From NCBI RefSeq assembly GCF_002803065.1, contig NZ_NNBL01000025.1:56848-120847 (forward strand): 64,000 nucleotides of DNA, read 5' to 3'. This DNA comes from Streptomyces sp. CB01635. Lineage in GTDB: Bacteria > Actinomycetota > Actinomycetes > Streptomycetales > Streptomycetaceae. Both the position numbers and the translations under genes were made by a program. Position 1 is the stretch's first letter. Every line of letters begins with the position of its first letter. The notes under the pieces were generated by a model. It worked only from the letters and a program-made list of their open reading frames with translations, was not told where the DNA came from and searched no databases. Below are positions 33,083 to 41,819 of the stretch, in pieces.

Positions 33083-34555
33083 TCAGCCGCACACCACCTG
33101 GTCCCCGGTGACCGCCCCGAACTCGCCCTGTCGCGAGTCCTCGGCCCGCACCGCGCGCACGGCCCTGAAGTCCGGGCCGGCCAGCACCTTCAGTAGCGCA
33201 CCCTGTCCCTTCACTGCCTGCAACTGCGCCCCCGGCAACGCCGTCGCCAGCGCCTTCGCCGACTGGTCCCAGCGCGGGTCGTAGAGGATGACCGTGTGCT
33301 GGGCGGTGCGCTGCGCCGCGTTCATCGGCGTACCGCTCGTGCGGAACCCCGTCCCCCGCAGCCCCGCGTCCACCTTCCTGCCGAGCCCCGGCGTCATCGT
33401 GCCGTTCTCGACCTGGACGCGGATCTGCTGCGGGGCGACGCCGACGACCGTCTCCTTCTTCTTCCTGTGGTGCACGGCGAGCGGCTTGTCCTCGCGCAGC
33501 GCCTTGAACAGCTTCGTGGACTTCGCCGGGTCCCACTTCACCGTCGAGCCGATGCCCTTGACCGGGAAGCTGGCTTGACTGATCGGCACGGTCGTGAACT
33601 CCGACGACGACGGCGAGAACCCCCGCATCGCCTGCCCGAGCCCGACCATCTGGTCCGTGCCGAACCCCTTGTCCGCGCGCACGGAACTGAGCAGCGTGTG
33701 GATCACATCGCGGAATTTCACCGGGTTCAGGAGCACTCCGGACGACGTGGCCTTCGCGATGAGCGCGGCGAGGAAGCGCTGCTGGCGCTGCATCCGGCCC
33801 AGGTCGCCCGCCCCGTCGGTGTGCCGGGCGCGCACGTACTGGAGGGCCTGGCCGCCGTCGAGCGTGTGCGTGCCGACAGCCATGTCGAGCCCGGTGTACG
33901 AGTCCTTGAGCGGATGCGCCGTGCAGATCTCGACGCCGCCGAGCACGTCCACCGTCTTCATGAAGCTGGTGAAGTCGACCTCCATATAGTGGTCGATCTT
34001 CACGCCGGTCATGTGCTCGACGGTGCGCACGGTCAGATGGGGCCCGCCCTCCGCGTACGCCGCGTTGATCTTCACCGGGTGCTGTTGGTGCTGCTCGCCC
34101 GTCGTCCGGTCGGTGTGCGGGGGGATCTCGGCGTACGAGTCCCGGGGCAGGCTGACGATGCTCGCGCGGTCCTTGTCGGCGGAGAGGTGCACGATCATGA
34201 TCGTGTCCGTGCAGTGACAGGGCGCGCCGCCCAGCCGGTACTTCTTCCTCTCCGCCGGGGTGATCTTGTCGCGGCCGTCGGTGCCGACGAGCAGCACATT
34301 CATCCCATGACCGCCGGAGGGACGGTTCTTCATGTCCTTGAAGGGGTCGATGCGGTTGATGTCCGTGTCGAGCCCGGTGACGACCGCGTGCCCGATCCCG
34401 GCGGCCGCGAGGACCGTGACCGAGACCGTCGTCGCCACCCGCATGGCCCACCGCGGCTTCTTCCTCCGTACGGGGGCGGGCACGGGGGGACGATGGCGCT
34501 CCTGCCGTGGGGGACGCGGCGGGCGTGCGGGGGAGCGGGTCGGCGGAGTGGGCAC
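33083..34555 (-). CDS. LCP-family protein with C-terminal LytR_C domain, copy 2
   Basis: A 490-residue protein starting at GTG 34555, chosen because CGGAGGTG lies seven bases upstream (the frame is open further to 34636). It has a P/R-rich cytoplasmic tail, one membrane helix near residue 45, and an LCP domain with NVLLVGTDGRDKITPAE, IVSLPRDSYAEIPPH, KINAAYAEGGPHLTVRTVE and QALQYVRARHTDGAGDLGRMQRQQ. A C-terminal LytR_C domain (about 390-480) starts IRVQVENGTMTPGLGRKVD. It probably transfers glycopolymers from lipid carriers to peptidoglycan. One unusual feature is a Cys pair (PCHCTD) in the loop before the catalytic strand. Confidence 0.9.
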   Translation of the reverse strand: MPTPPTRSPARPPRPPRQERHRPPVPAPVRRKKPRWAMRVATTVSVTVLAAAGIGHAVVTGLDTDINRIDPFKDMKNRPSGGHGMNVLLVGTDGRDKITPAERKKYRLGGAPCHCTDTIMIVHLSADKDRASIVSLPRDSYAEIPPHTDRTTGEQHQQHPVKINAAYAEGGPHLTVRTVEHMTGVKIDHYMEVDFTSFMKTVDVLGGVEICTAHPLKDSYTGLDMAVGTHTLDGGQALQYVRARHTDGAGDLGRMQRQQRFLAALIAKATSSGVLLNPVKFRDVIHTLLSSVRADKGFGTDQMVGLGQAMRGFSPSSSEFTTVPISQASFPVKGIGSTVKWDPAKSTKLFKALREDKPLAVHHRKKKETVVGVAPQQIRVQVENGTMTPGLGRKVDAGLRGTGFRTSGTPMNAAQRTAQHTVILYDPRWDQSAKALATALPGAQLQAVKGQGALLKVLAGPDFRAVRAVRAEDSRQGEFGAVTGDQVVCG

Positions 34556-34681
34556 GTGGGGACACCTCCGAGAAGGTGGGCGTGGGATCGCGAGCACCGT
34601 AGGCCCACACGATCTCCTGCCCGCGGCAGTGACCATGGCGGCGCGCGCCGGTGTCCCCCATTAGCGGTAACGTGACGCCTG

Positions 34682-35710
34682 ATGAACGCGAATTCCGACA
34701 AGCAGCTTCCGCCCGTATCGGTGATCATGCCCGTCCTCAACGAGGAGCGGCACCTGCGCGGAGCCGTCGAGGCGATCCTGGCGCAGGAGTACGGCGGCGA
34801 GATGGAGGTCGTGGTCGCGCTCGGCCCGTCCTCGGACCGCACGGACGAGATCGCCGCGGAACTCGTCCGCGAGGATCCCAGGGTCCACACCGTGGCGAAC
34901 CCCACGGGCCGTACGCCCGCGGCGCTGAACGCCGCGATCGAGGCGTCCCGACACCCCATCGTGGTGCGCGTCGACGGGCACGGCATGCTCTCGCCGAACT
35001 ACATCGCGACGGCCGTCCGCCTCCTTGAGGAGACCGGCGCGCAGAACGTCGGCGGCATCATGCACGCCGAGGGCGAGAACGACTGGGAGAACGCGGTCGC
35101 CGCCGCCATGACCTCGAAGATCGGCGTCGGGAACGCGGCCTTCCACACGGGCGGCGAGGCCCAGCAGGCCGAGACCGTGTTCCTGGGTGTCTTCCGGCGC
35201 GAGGCGCTGGAGCAGCAGGGCGGCTACAACGTGGAGTTCATCCGCGCCCAGGACTGGGAGCTGAACTTCCGCATCCGCGAGGCCGGGGGCCTGATCTGGT
35301 TCTCGCCCGAGCTGAAGGTCTCGTACCGGCCGCGGCCCAGCGTGAAGGCGCTCGCCAAGCAGTACAAGGACTACGGCCGCTGGCGCCATGTCGTCGCCCG
35401 CTACCACGAGGGCTCGATCAACCTGCGCTACCTCGCGCCGCCGGCCGCCGTGTGCGCGATCGCCGCGGGTGTCGTCGTGGGCGCGCTCGTGACGCCGTGG
35501 GGCTTCGTGATCCCGGGCGGCTACCTGGCGGCCATCGTGGCCGGTTCGGTGCCGGCCGGCAAGGGGCTGTCACTGAAGGCGCGCCTGCAGATCCCGGTCG
35601 CGCTCGCCACGATGCACATGTCCTGGGGCTGGGGCTTCCTGACCAGCCCGCGCTCCCTCGCGAAGAAGGTCATCGCGTCGCGCCGCCCCGCGGTACTCAG
35701 CGAGGCGTGA
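34682..35710 (+). CDS. Family 2 glycosyltransferase with C-terminal membrane segments
   Basis: A 342-residue GT-A enzyme. It begins VSVIMPVLNEERHLRGAVEAIL and has VALGPSSDRTDEIA, NPTGRTPAALNAAIEAS, the DxD-like VRVDGHGMLSP near residue 98, and AQDWELNFRIREAGG (acidic catalytic region) near 195. Two or three hydrophobic stretches follow (about 255-310), as in ExoA-type succinoglycan transferases. It would add a sugar to a lipid-linked acceptor at the cytoplasmic face. Lying among LCP genes, it fits cell-wall polymer assembly. The ATG at 34682 has no clear Shine-Dalgarno. Confidence 0.88.
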   Translation: MNANSDKQLPPVSVIMPVLNEERHLRGAVEAILAQEYGGEMEVVVALGPSSDRTDEIAAELVREDPRVHTVANPTGRTPAALNAAIEASRHPIVVRVDGHGMLSPNYIATAVRLLEETGAQNVGGIMHAEGENDWENAVAAAMTSKIGVGNAAFHTGGEAQQAETVFLGVFRREALEQQGGYNVEFIRAQDWELNFRIREAGGLIWFSPELKVSYRPRPSVKALAKQYKDYGRWRHVVARYHEGSINLRYLAPPAAVCAIAAGVVVGALVTPWGFVIPGGYLAAIVAGSVPAGKGLSLKARLQIPVALATMHMSWGWGFLTSPRSLAKKVIASRRPAVLSEA

Positions 35711-35726
35711 GCCTTACGTCTGCTTT

Positions 35727-35755
35727 CTCCGGGGCCGAGCCGCTCGGCCCCGGAG
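35727..35755. terminator. Bidirectional terminator between the GT2 gene and the third LCP gene
   Basis: Perfect 13-bp arms CTCCGGGGCCGAG (35727-35739) and its complement (35743-35755) with a 3-base loop. Confidence 0.88.
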
Positions 35756-35767
35756 CTTTGACCTGAG

Positions 35768-37381
35768 TCACCAGGTGAAGTTCTTGTTCACCTTCATGCA
35801 GGCCTTCGTGTCCGACCCGTTGAGCGCGAGCGCGGTGTCCGGGGTGGTGTCGTCGTCCTTCGAGGACTTCGGGTAGGTGTTCCCCTCCCGCCAGTCGTCG
35901 CCCACGATGAGCGTCACCCCTGAGACGCCGGTCGACTTCTTCACCGAACTCAGCGGAACACCGAGGGACTTGGCGACCCGCTGGGCATCGCCCTCCAGGT
36001 CGACGCTCGGGAAGCGGATGACCGTCTTCTCCTCGCTCAGCGACACCGACTGGTCGGCGGACGCCTTCGTGAAGCCCTTCGTGACCAGGATCTGAGACAC
36101 CGTGCTCGCCCGGCCCGACGCCGCGGGCAGCTGCGCCGTCCGCGTTCCGTTCTGCACCTGCACCGCGATCTCGCCGTCGGGCGCCGCCGGGTCGTCCGAC
36201 TCCTTGGGCGGCGCCTTCTTCTTGTCCTTGCCGTCCAGGGCCACATCCTCGCGCACAAGCCGGAACAGCTTGTCCGCGTCGCCCGGCTTCGGGGCCACGC
36301 GCGCGCCCACGTACACGAACGGCATCGTCGTCATCGTGATGCGATCCGGCGCGGGCTTCTTCAGCTCGTTGCTGAGGTCGTAGAGCTTCTTGACCGTGTC
36401 GAGGCCCTCGTCGACGCGGAGCGCCTTGGTGGCCTCCTCGGCGAGGGTGCGCAGCTTGCCGGGGTTGGTGATGGTGGCGTTCTCCCGCATCTGGCGCACC
36501 ATCGAGTTCATGTACATGTGCTGCGCCTTGGTACGGGCGATGTCGCTGCCGTCCTCGAAGCCGTAGCGCGTACGCAGCCACTGCAGGGCCTGCTTGCCCT
36601 TGACCGGGTGCGTGCCCTTCGCCAGCTTCAGGCCCGAGCCGTGGCCCTGACTGTCCTTGGAGAGGATGTTGGCGTCCACGCAGACCGGTACGCCGCCGAT
36701 CGCGTCCGCCATGGAGACCACGCCCGCGAAGTCGACCATCATGAAGTGGTCGATGTGGATGCCGGTCAGCAGCTCCCAGGTGGCCACCGTGCAGCCGGGG
36801 CCGCCGCGGCCCAGCGACTGGTTCGTCATCTGCCGCCCCACCGTGGCCGGGTACTCCGTGCCCGTCTTCGGGTCGGTGCACTTCGGCAGCCGGAGCAGCG
36901 TGTCGCGCGGCATGCTCACCACCGACATGTTGGTGCGGTCCGCGGAGAGGTGGACCAGCATCTGCACGTCCGCGAGCGGTACGCCGCCGAAGGTCTCCTT
37001 GGCGCCGCCGAGCTTCTGGTTGGCCTTGGAGTCCCGCGCGTCCGAGCCGATCAGCAGGATGTTCAGCGGGGTCTGGCCCGCCGCGTTCGGCGTCGGCTTC
37101 GCCGCCTGGTGCTCGCCGATGTTGAGCTTGTCCGTCTTGATGTTGCTGTTGAGATGCTCGTACCAGAGATAGCCCGCTCCCGCGGTACCGAGTACCAGTA
37201 CGGCGAGAGCGATCGAGAACCAGCGCAGTATCCGGTGTTTGCGGCGCCGCGGGCGCGCGCCGCCGCGCCGGTGCCCGCGCGGCCTGCCGCCGTCACCCTG
37301 CGCCTGCTTCGGTACCCGCCCCTGTCCGCCGTCCGGCCCCCCGGCCGCGTGCCGACTGTCACGCACACTGCTCTGCCTCAT
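35768..37381 (-). CDS. LCP-family protein with LytR_C domain, copy 3
   Basis: A 537-residue protein. The basic cytoplasmic tail (about 1-50) is followed by a membrane helix (LRWFSIALAVLVLGTAGAGYLW). The LCP domain includes NILLIGSDARDSKANQK, VVSMPRDTLLRLP, DHFMMVDFAGVVSMADAIGG and QALQWLRTRYGFEDGSDIAR. From about 405 a LytR_C domain begins IAVQVQNGTRTAQLPA, and the tail ends DTKACMKVNKNFTW. The ATG at 37381 has GGGAGGGG upstream. A small CTGTCT/AGACAG dyad at 37427-37441 lies in its promoter region. The following LCP gene is only 81 bp upstream and may be co-transcribed. Confidence 0.9.
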   Translation of the reverse strand: MRQSSVRDSRHAAGGPDGGQGRVPKQAQGDGGRPRGHRRGGARPRRRKHRILRWFSIALAVLVLGTAGAGYLWYEHLNSNIKTDKLNIGEHQAAKPTPNAAGQTPLNILLIGSDARDSKANQKLGGAKETFGGVPLADVQMLVHLSADRTNMSVVSMPRDTLLRLPKCTDPKTGTEYPATVGRQMTNQSLGRGGPGCTVATWELLTGIHIDHFMMVDFAGVVSMADAIGGVPVCVDANILSKDSQGHGSGLKLAKGTHPVKGKQALQWLRTRYGFEDGSDIARTKAQHMYMNSMVRQMRENATITNPGKLRTLAEEATKALRVDEGLDTVKKLYDLSNELKKPAPDRITMTTMPFVYVGARVAPKPGDADKLFRLVREDVALDGKDKKKAPPKESDDPAAPDGEIAVQVQNGTRTAQLPAASGRASTVSQILVTKGFTKASADQSVSLSEEKTVIRFPSVDLEGDAQRVAKSLGVPLSSVKKSTGVSGVTLIVGDDWREGNTYPKSSKDDDTTPDTALALNGSDTKACMKVNKNFTW

Positions 37382-37462
37382 GCCCCACCCCTCCCGCCCC
37401 CGGCCTACACCTCGGCCGCCCCGATCCTGTCTGTTAGACAGTCAAGAGGCGGCCGAGGTTGG

Positions 37463-39208
37463 TCACTTGGCGCACACAGTCTTGTCCGCTGTCGCCTTCT
37501 GGATGTCCGCCGGCGCCTTCGCCGGGGCGGCGATGGGTGTCCCGGCCTCCTTGAAGTCGGCTCCGAGGGTCAGGATCATCGCCGGCAGACCCTGGTCGTT
37601 CTTCTCGCTCTTGCCGGGCTTCATGGCGGATGAGGGCAGCCCCATGATGTCGGCGAGCTTGCGGGCCTGGTCGGCCTGGTCCGGCGCGTACTCGAGCGTC
37701 GTCTTCGGCAGCTTCTTCGGCGCGTTGCCCAGCTGGCTCGACTTGAGGACGCCCTCGTTGTTCTGCAGCCACGTCAGCGTCGCCTGCGCGGCGCCGACGG
37801 TCTCGCTGCCGTTGTAGATGTCGACCCGGACCTCGGAGGCGTCGGCGCGGGAGCCCTTGAGCAGCGCGTCCTGCTTCGACTTGGCGGCCTTCTTGTCCTT
37901 CGCCACCTCGGTCAGGGACACGTCGTCCTGGAGCATCGCGAACAGCGGGTCCGCCTTGGCCGGGTTGACGACGACCGTCGCGTGGACCTTCTCGGCGGGG
38001 TTGTCTATCACGGGCAGCGTGGTGAAGGTGATGTTCTTCGGCGGCACCTTCTTCAGCTCCAGGGCCACGTTCTTGAGCTCGCTGAGGCTTCCTATCCCGG
38101 TGTCCACCGTCAGCGCCTGGGTCGCGGCCTCGGCCAGGTTCGTCAGCTTGCCCGGGCTGGTGAGCGTGTCGCCGGAGCTCATCTTGCGCATCAGCGATCC
38201 GAGGAACTGCTGCTGCTGCTGGATGCGGTCCAGGTCGCCCTGGTTGCCGAAGCTGTGCCGGGTGCGCACGAACGCGAGGGCCTGTTCGCCCTGCACGGTG
38301 TGCTTGCCCTTGGAGAGCTTCAGATGCGAGTCGGGGTCGTTGACGTCCTTGGCGAGACAGATGTCCACACCGCCGACCGCCGTCGTCAGCGTCTTGACGG
38401 CGTTGAAGTCGGCCATCATGAAGTGGTCGGGCTGAACTCCCGTTATGGCCTTGACCGTTGCCATCGTGCAGCCCGCGTCCCGGCCGCTCTGGCCGAGACT
38501 GGTGTTGAAGCGGATGTCGGGCGTTCCGGGGATCGTCTTCTCCACCCCGTCCTCCCTCACCTTGCAGTCCGGGATGTCGGTGATGAGGTCGCGCGGGATG
38601 CTCAACGCCGTCGCGTTCGAACGGTCCTTGGCCACGTGCAGCAGGATGTTGGTGTCCGCGTGGCCGACGCTGTTCTTGTCGCCGTAGCCCGCGTTGCCCT
38701 TGCCGGTGCGCTTGTCCGTGCCGATCAGCAGGATGTTGAACGCCTCGTCCTTGCTGAAGCCGTTCTTCGCGCCGACGACGTCCTGCTTGTCGATGTTGCC
38801 GTCGAGGTGGCGCAGATAGAGATACGCCCCGCCCACGCCGGCGACCAGGACGAAGGCCATGACGCCGCCCGTCCACAGGAGTGCCTTCTTGCCCTTGGAC
38901 TTCTTCTTGTTCTTGGACCGGCGCCTGCCGGCCGGCTCCGGCTGCGGGGCCCGCCGCCTGCGCTGGCCGGGCACTTCGCGGCTGTCCTGTTCCTCTCGGG
39001 ACCTGCCGTTCTGCCGGGTCTGCCCGGTCTGCCCCCGTCGCCCGGTGGGGCGTTGGGAAGACCTGCGAGGTGCGGGTACGGCCGACTGCCCAGAGGAAGG
39101 GTTCAGTCGCAGTTCGTAATCGCCGGTGTTCGGGTTGAGTACCCACTGGTCTGCGGGGTCGATGTTGTCCGCCCGCCCACGGCCTTGCGCGTCCACGGTT
39201 GTCTGCAT
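37463..39208 (-). CDS. LCP-family protein with LytR_C domain, copy 4
   Basis: A 581-residue protein, the longest LCP copy here. A cytoplasmic tail of about 110 residues contains WVLNPNTGDYELRL and a long R/Q-rich stretch, then KNKKKSKGKK before a membrane helix (WTGGVMAFVLVAGVGGAYLYL). The LCP domain has NILLIGTDKRTGKGN, LSIPRDLITDIPDC, DHFMMADFNAVKTLTTAVGG and QALAFVRTRHSFGNQGDLDR. A LytR_C domain begins VRVDIYNGSETVGAAQ. The ATG at 39208 touches GGAGG directly, so the GTG four codons later (39196) may be the true start. Confidence 0.88.
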   Translation of the reverse strand: MQTTVDAQGRGRADNIDPADQWVLNPNTGDYELRLNPSSGQSAVPAPRRSSQRPTGRRGQTGQTRQNGRSREEQDSREVPGQRRRRAPQPEPAGRRRSKNKKKSKGKKALLWTGGVMAFVLVAGVGGAYLYLRHLDGNIDKQDVVGAKNGFSKDEAFNILLIGTDKRTGKGNAGYGDKNSVGHADTNILLHVAKDRSNATALSIPRDLITDIPDCKVREDGVEKTIPGTPDIRFNTSLGQSGRDAGCTMATVKAITGVQPDHFMMADFNAVKTLTTAVGGVDICLAKDVNDPDSHLKLSKGKHTVQGEQALAFVRTRHSFGNQGDLDRIQQQQQFLGSLMRKMSSGDTLTSPGKLTNLAEAATQALTVDTGIGSLSELKNVALELKKVPPKNITFTTLPVIDNPAEKVHATVVVNPAKADPLFAMLQDDVSLTEVAKDKKAAKSKQDALLKGSRADASEVRVDIYNGSETVGAAQATLTWLQNNEGVLKSSQLGNAPKKLPKTTLEYAPDQADQARKLADIMGLPSSAMKPGKSEKNDQGLPAMILTLGADFKEAGTPIAAPAKAPADIQKATADKTVCAK

Positions 39209-39422
39209 CCTCCGTCGGGGCCACGCGGCGCCTTGTCCCCCTCAAGAAGGCGCTCGGTCAGTCGGTAAGCAGTGCGCGACCGTCGTTGGCCGGGTGCACC
39301 GGATCGCTCACACTATCCGCCCAGTTCAGCGTCAAGCGACGGCCGTGACAAATTGCACTCCCCTACAACTGGGCAATCCGTCCTATTTCTTTGGACGTGA
39401 TGCGGACCCCTTGGGTATCGCT

Positions 39423-40784
39423 TTACCCGCAGGCGTCCTGAGCGGCTGTGTTGCCGCGGAACGTGGGGGCCGGGGTGGGCGATGAGCCGGGTGACGAACC
39501 GGACGATCCGGGCGGCATGGAGGGGCCGCCGGGCTTCTGGGCGCTCCGGTCGGCGCCGCCCTTGCCGTCGTCGAATCCGTCGTGCTCGTACGCCCTGTTG
39601 TCCGTGCCCGAGCTGTCCGTGCCGGAGCCGTCGGAGGAACTCTGGGTGGTGCTCTCCCGCGGTGTCTTCTTGGCGACCACGACGGGGGCGTCGGTGCGCA
39701 GTCGCGTGAAGAGCTGCTCGGCGGCGGGCTGGACGAGCTGGTCGCGGTTGGCGTTGTAGACGTAGCTGCGCCGCGGCACCGTCAGGAATTGGACGCGTTC
39801 GGTCGGAATGTCCCGGATGCCGCGTACGAGGTTGTAGAGGCCGCGCAGACTGGCGAGCCCGGGGTCCGTGGTGAGGGACGAGGTGCCCGCGTCGAGCACG
39901 GGGTACAGCTTCGTCGGGTTGAGCAGTACCTGGTTGCTCTGCACTTTGTTCACCAGGGCGCCGAGGAACTGCTGCTGGCGGTCCATCCGGTCGGTGTCGC
40001 TGCCGTTGCCGAGGCTCTTGCGGGCCCGCACGAAGCCGAGCGCCTGCTCGCCGTCGAGGGTCTGTTTTCCCGCGGGCAGCTTGAGGCGCGCGGCGCGGTC
40101 GTTCATGGGCTCCTTGAGACACACCTCGACGCCGTCGACGGCGTCGACCATGTCCTTGAACCCGCTGAAGTCGACGACCATGTGGTGGTTGATGCGGATG
40201 CCGGTGAGCTTCTCGACCGTACGGATCGTGCAGGCCGAACCGCCTTGCTCGAAGGCGTAGTTGAACATCGAGAACATGGGGCCGGTGCGGGTGCCGCCGT
40301 GTGCGCGGCAGCTCGGTACGTCGACCATCAGGTCGCGGGGCAGCGAGACCGCGATGGCGCTTTTGTGGTCGGCGGATATGTGCAGCAGGATCGTCGTGTC
40401 CGAGCGCTGGGTGCCCGAGTCACGGCCGTACTTGCGGTTGTCGGCGCCGGACCGTGAGTCGGAACCGATCAGCAGGATGTTCTGCGCGCCGGCCACGAGC
40501 GAGGTGGGCCGCTCCTTCTCGTAGCGGGCGAGCTCGGCGGCCGCGTCGGTGTCCTCGGTGATGTTCCCCTGGAGCTTCTCGTAGACCGCCCAGCCGGCGC
40601 CGCCCGCGGCGAGCACCGCCACGCCGACGCCGATCGCCGTGTACCGCAGCCAGCGCTTGTGCCGCCGGGCCGTGCCCGCTCCCGTGGGGGACGAGCCCGC
40701 GCCCGGCCCGTGCGTGACCGGCCCCGCCGCGTCGTCGTCGCCGGGGTGCTGCGGTTCCGGGGGCGTGCCTGCGGAATCGGTCAC
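39423..40784 (-). CDS. LCP-family protein without LytR_C domain, copy 5
   Basis: A 453-residue protein starting at GTG 40784 with GAGGGG upstream. A short cytoplasmic tail and a membrane helix (WLRYTAIGVGVAVLAAGGAGWAV) lead to the LCP domain. It has NILLIGSDSRSGADNRK, AVSLPRDLMVDVPSC, NHHMVVDFSGFKDMVDAVDG and QALGFVRARKSLGNGSDTDRM. The C-terminal 70 residues are low-complexity S/G/P/T/D and end FRGNTAAQDACG. As with the other copies, it should ligate phosphopolymers or polysaccharides to the wall. The disordered ending replaces LytR_C. Confidence 0.9.
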   Translation of the reverse strand: MTDSAGTPPEPQHPGDDDAAGPVTHGPGAGSSPTGAGTARRHKRWLRYTAIGVGVAVLAAGGAGWAVYEKLQGNITEDTDAAAELARYEKERPTSLVAGAQNILLIGSDSRSGADNRKYGRDSGTQRSDTTILLHISADHKSAIAVSLPRDLMVDVPSCRAHGGTRTGPMFSMFNYAFEQGGSACTIRTVEKLTGIRINHHMVVDFSGFKDMVDAVDGVEVCLKEPMNDRAARLKLPAGKQTLDGEQALGFVRARKSLGNGSDTDRMDRQQQFLGALVNKVQSNQVLLNPTKLYPVLDAGTSSLTTDPGLASLRGLYNLVRGIRDIPTERVQFLTVPRRSYVYNANRDQLVQPAAEQLFTRLRTDAPVVVAKKTPRESTTQSSSDGSGTDSSGTDNRAYEHDGFDDGKGGADRSAQKPGGPSMPPGSSGSSPGSSPTPAPTFRGNTAAQDACG

Positions 40785-40914
40785 GTGAGTCCACCCCTCA
40801 TGGCGACGACGGTGCGCAGGTGCGCCCCTTCGACCATGGCCCGGCGCGGCGCCCGGGGCCCGGCGGCCCAGGGGTGGACAGGGCCGAACGGGTGACGCCG
40901 GCGGCCCGGGTGTC

Positions 40915-41670
40915 TCAGCGCGCGGTCGCCGAGACCCGCTCGTTCTCGACCCGCTTGGCCAGGGAATCCTCGTCCAGGCCGTCGAGGTGGCGGCACAGGA
41001 CGACGGAACCTCCGGTGGCGAGCGGCGCGTAAAGACCCGCGCTCAGACCGCGCCAGGTGTCGTACGGGAGTCCGGACAGCAGGCGCGAGCCGGGGCCCGT
41101 CAGGCCGAGGTCCGCGGCGTCGGCCCGCGCCTTCTCGACGACCTCGGCGCCGGTGAACTCGGCCCCCGCGACGACGAGCGCGGGCTCCTCCGGGTCCACG
41201 GGTGCGAACGGGGCGAAGCGGTCACCCTGCCCCGGTACCTCGACCGCGTAGTCGACGAAGCCCTCCGGCGGCTGCGGGAAGCGGCCGCCCAGGGGACGCA
41301 GCGCGAGCGCCACCCGTTCCCCGGAGCAGGCGCGCGCCTTGTCCAGGGAGTCGGGGCCGCTGACGACGATGTCGGCGGCGGCCGGGTCACCGCCGACATC
41401 GGCGACGACTCCGACGGACGCGCACGCGAGCAGCCAGGCGGCGCTCTGCCAGTGCGCGGGCAGCAGCAGAGCGAGCCGGTCACCGGGCTGCGCGGCGAGG
41501 TCGCCCTGGAGGAGATTGGCGGTCTTGGCCACCCAGTTGGCGAAGGTGGCCACGGACAGTTCGACGCGTTCGCCCGTGGCGTCGTCGTAGAAAGTCACCA
41601 GTGGGCGTCCTGGATCGGCGGCGAGCGCGGATCGCAGCAGGTCGGCGGGGGTGCGGTCGGTGGCGTTCAC
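40915..41670 (-). CDS. TIGR03089-family protein (truncated AMP-binding-like)
   Basis: A 251-residue protein resembling only the N-terminal lobe of acyl-CoA synthetases. It starts TPADLLRSALAADPGRPLVTFYDDATGERVELSVATFANW, then LLPAHWQSAAWLLACASVGVVAD, and ends GGSVVLCRHLDG (motifs shown in part). This matches the actinobacterial family TIGR03089, whose members lack the adenylate-forming C-terminal domain and have no known function. The GTG at 41670 has no ribosome site, but TACCCT lies seven bases upstream, so a leaderless transcript is possible. The mycobacterial counterpart also neighbours an LCP gene, by recall. Confidence 0.82.
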   Translation of the reverse strand: MNATDRTPADLLRSALAADPGRPLVTFYDDATGERVELSVATFANWVAKTANLLQGDLAAQPGDRLALLLPAHWQSAAWLLACASVGVVADVGGDPAAADIVVSGPDSLDKARACSGERVALALRPLGGRFPQPPEGFVDYAVEVPGQGDRFAPFAPVDPEEPALVVAGAEFTGAEVVEKARADAADLGLTGPGSRLLSGLPYDTWRGLSAGLYAPLATGGSVVLCRHLDGLDEDSLAKRVENERVSATAR

Positions 41671-41819
41671 GGGCGCAAGGGTACGCGGGGCGCGCGACGG
41701 TGTGGGGCCGACCGGGGGAACCACGCCGCCGTGTCGGCCCGATGAGCCGTCAATTCCCCTGCCCACCAATGACACTTCCCGATGGACAGATATGTGCCCC
41801 TATGTCCACGATCGTTGAC

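Noticed and set aside
37427..37441. CTGTCT-GTT-AGACAG as a terminator
   Set aside because: Only a 6-bp stem, located upstream of the third LCP gene rather than after a gene; more likely a regulatory dyad or chance.
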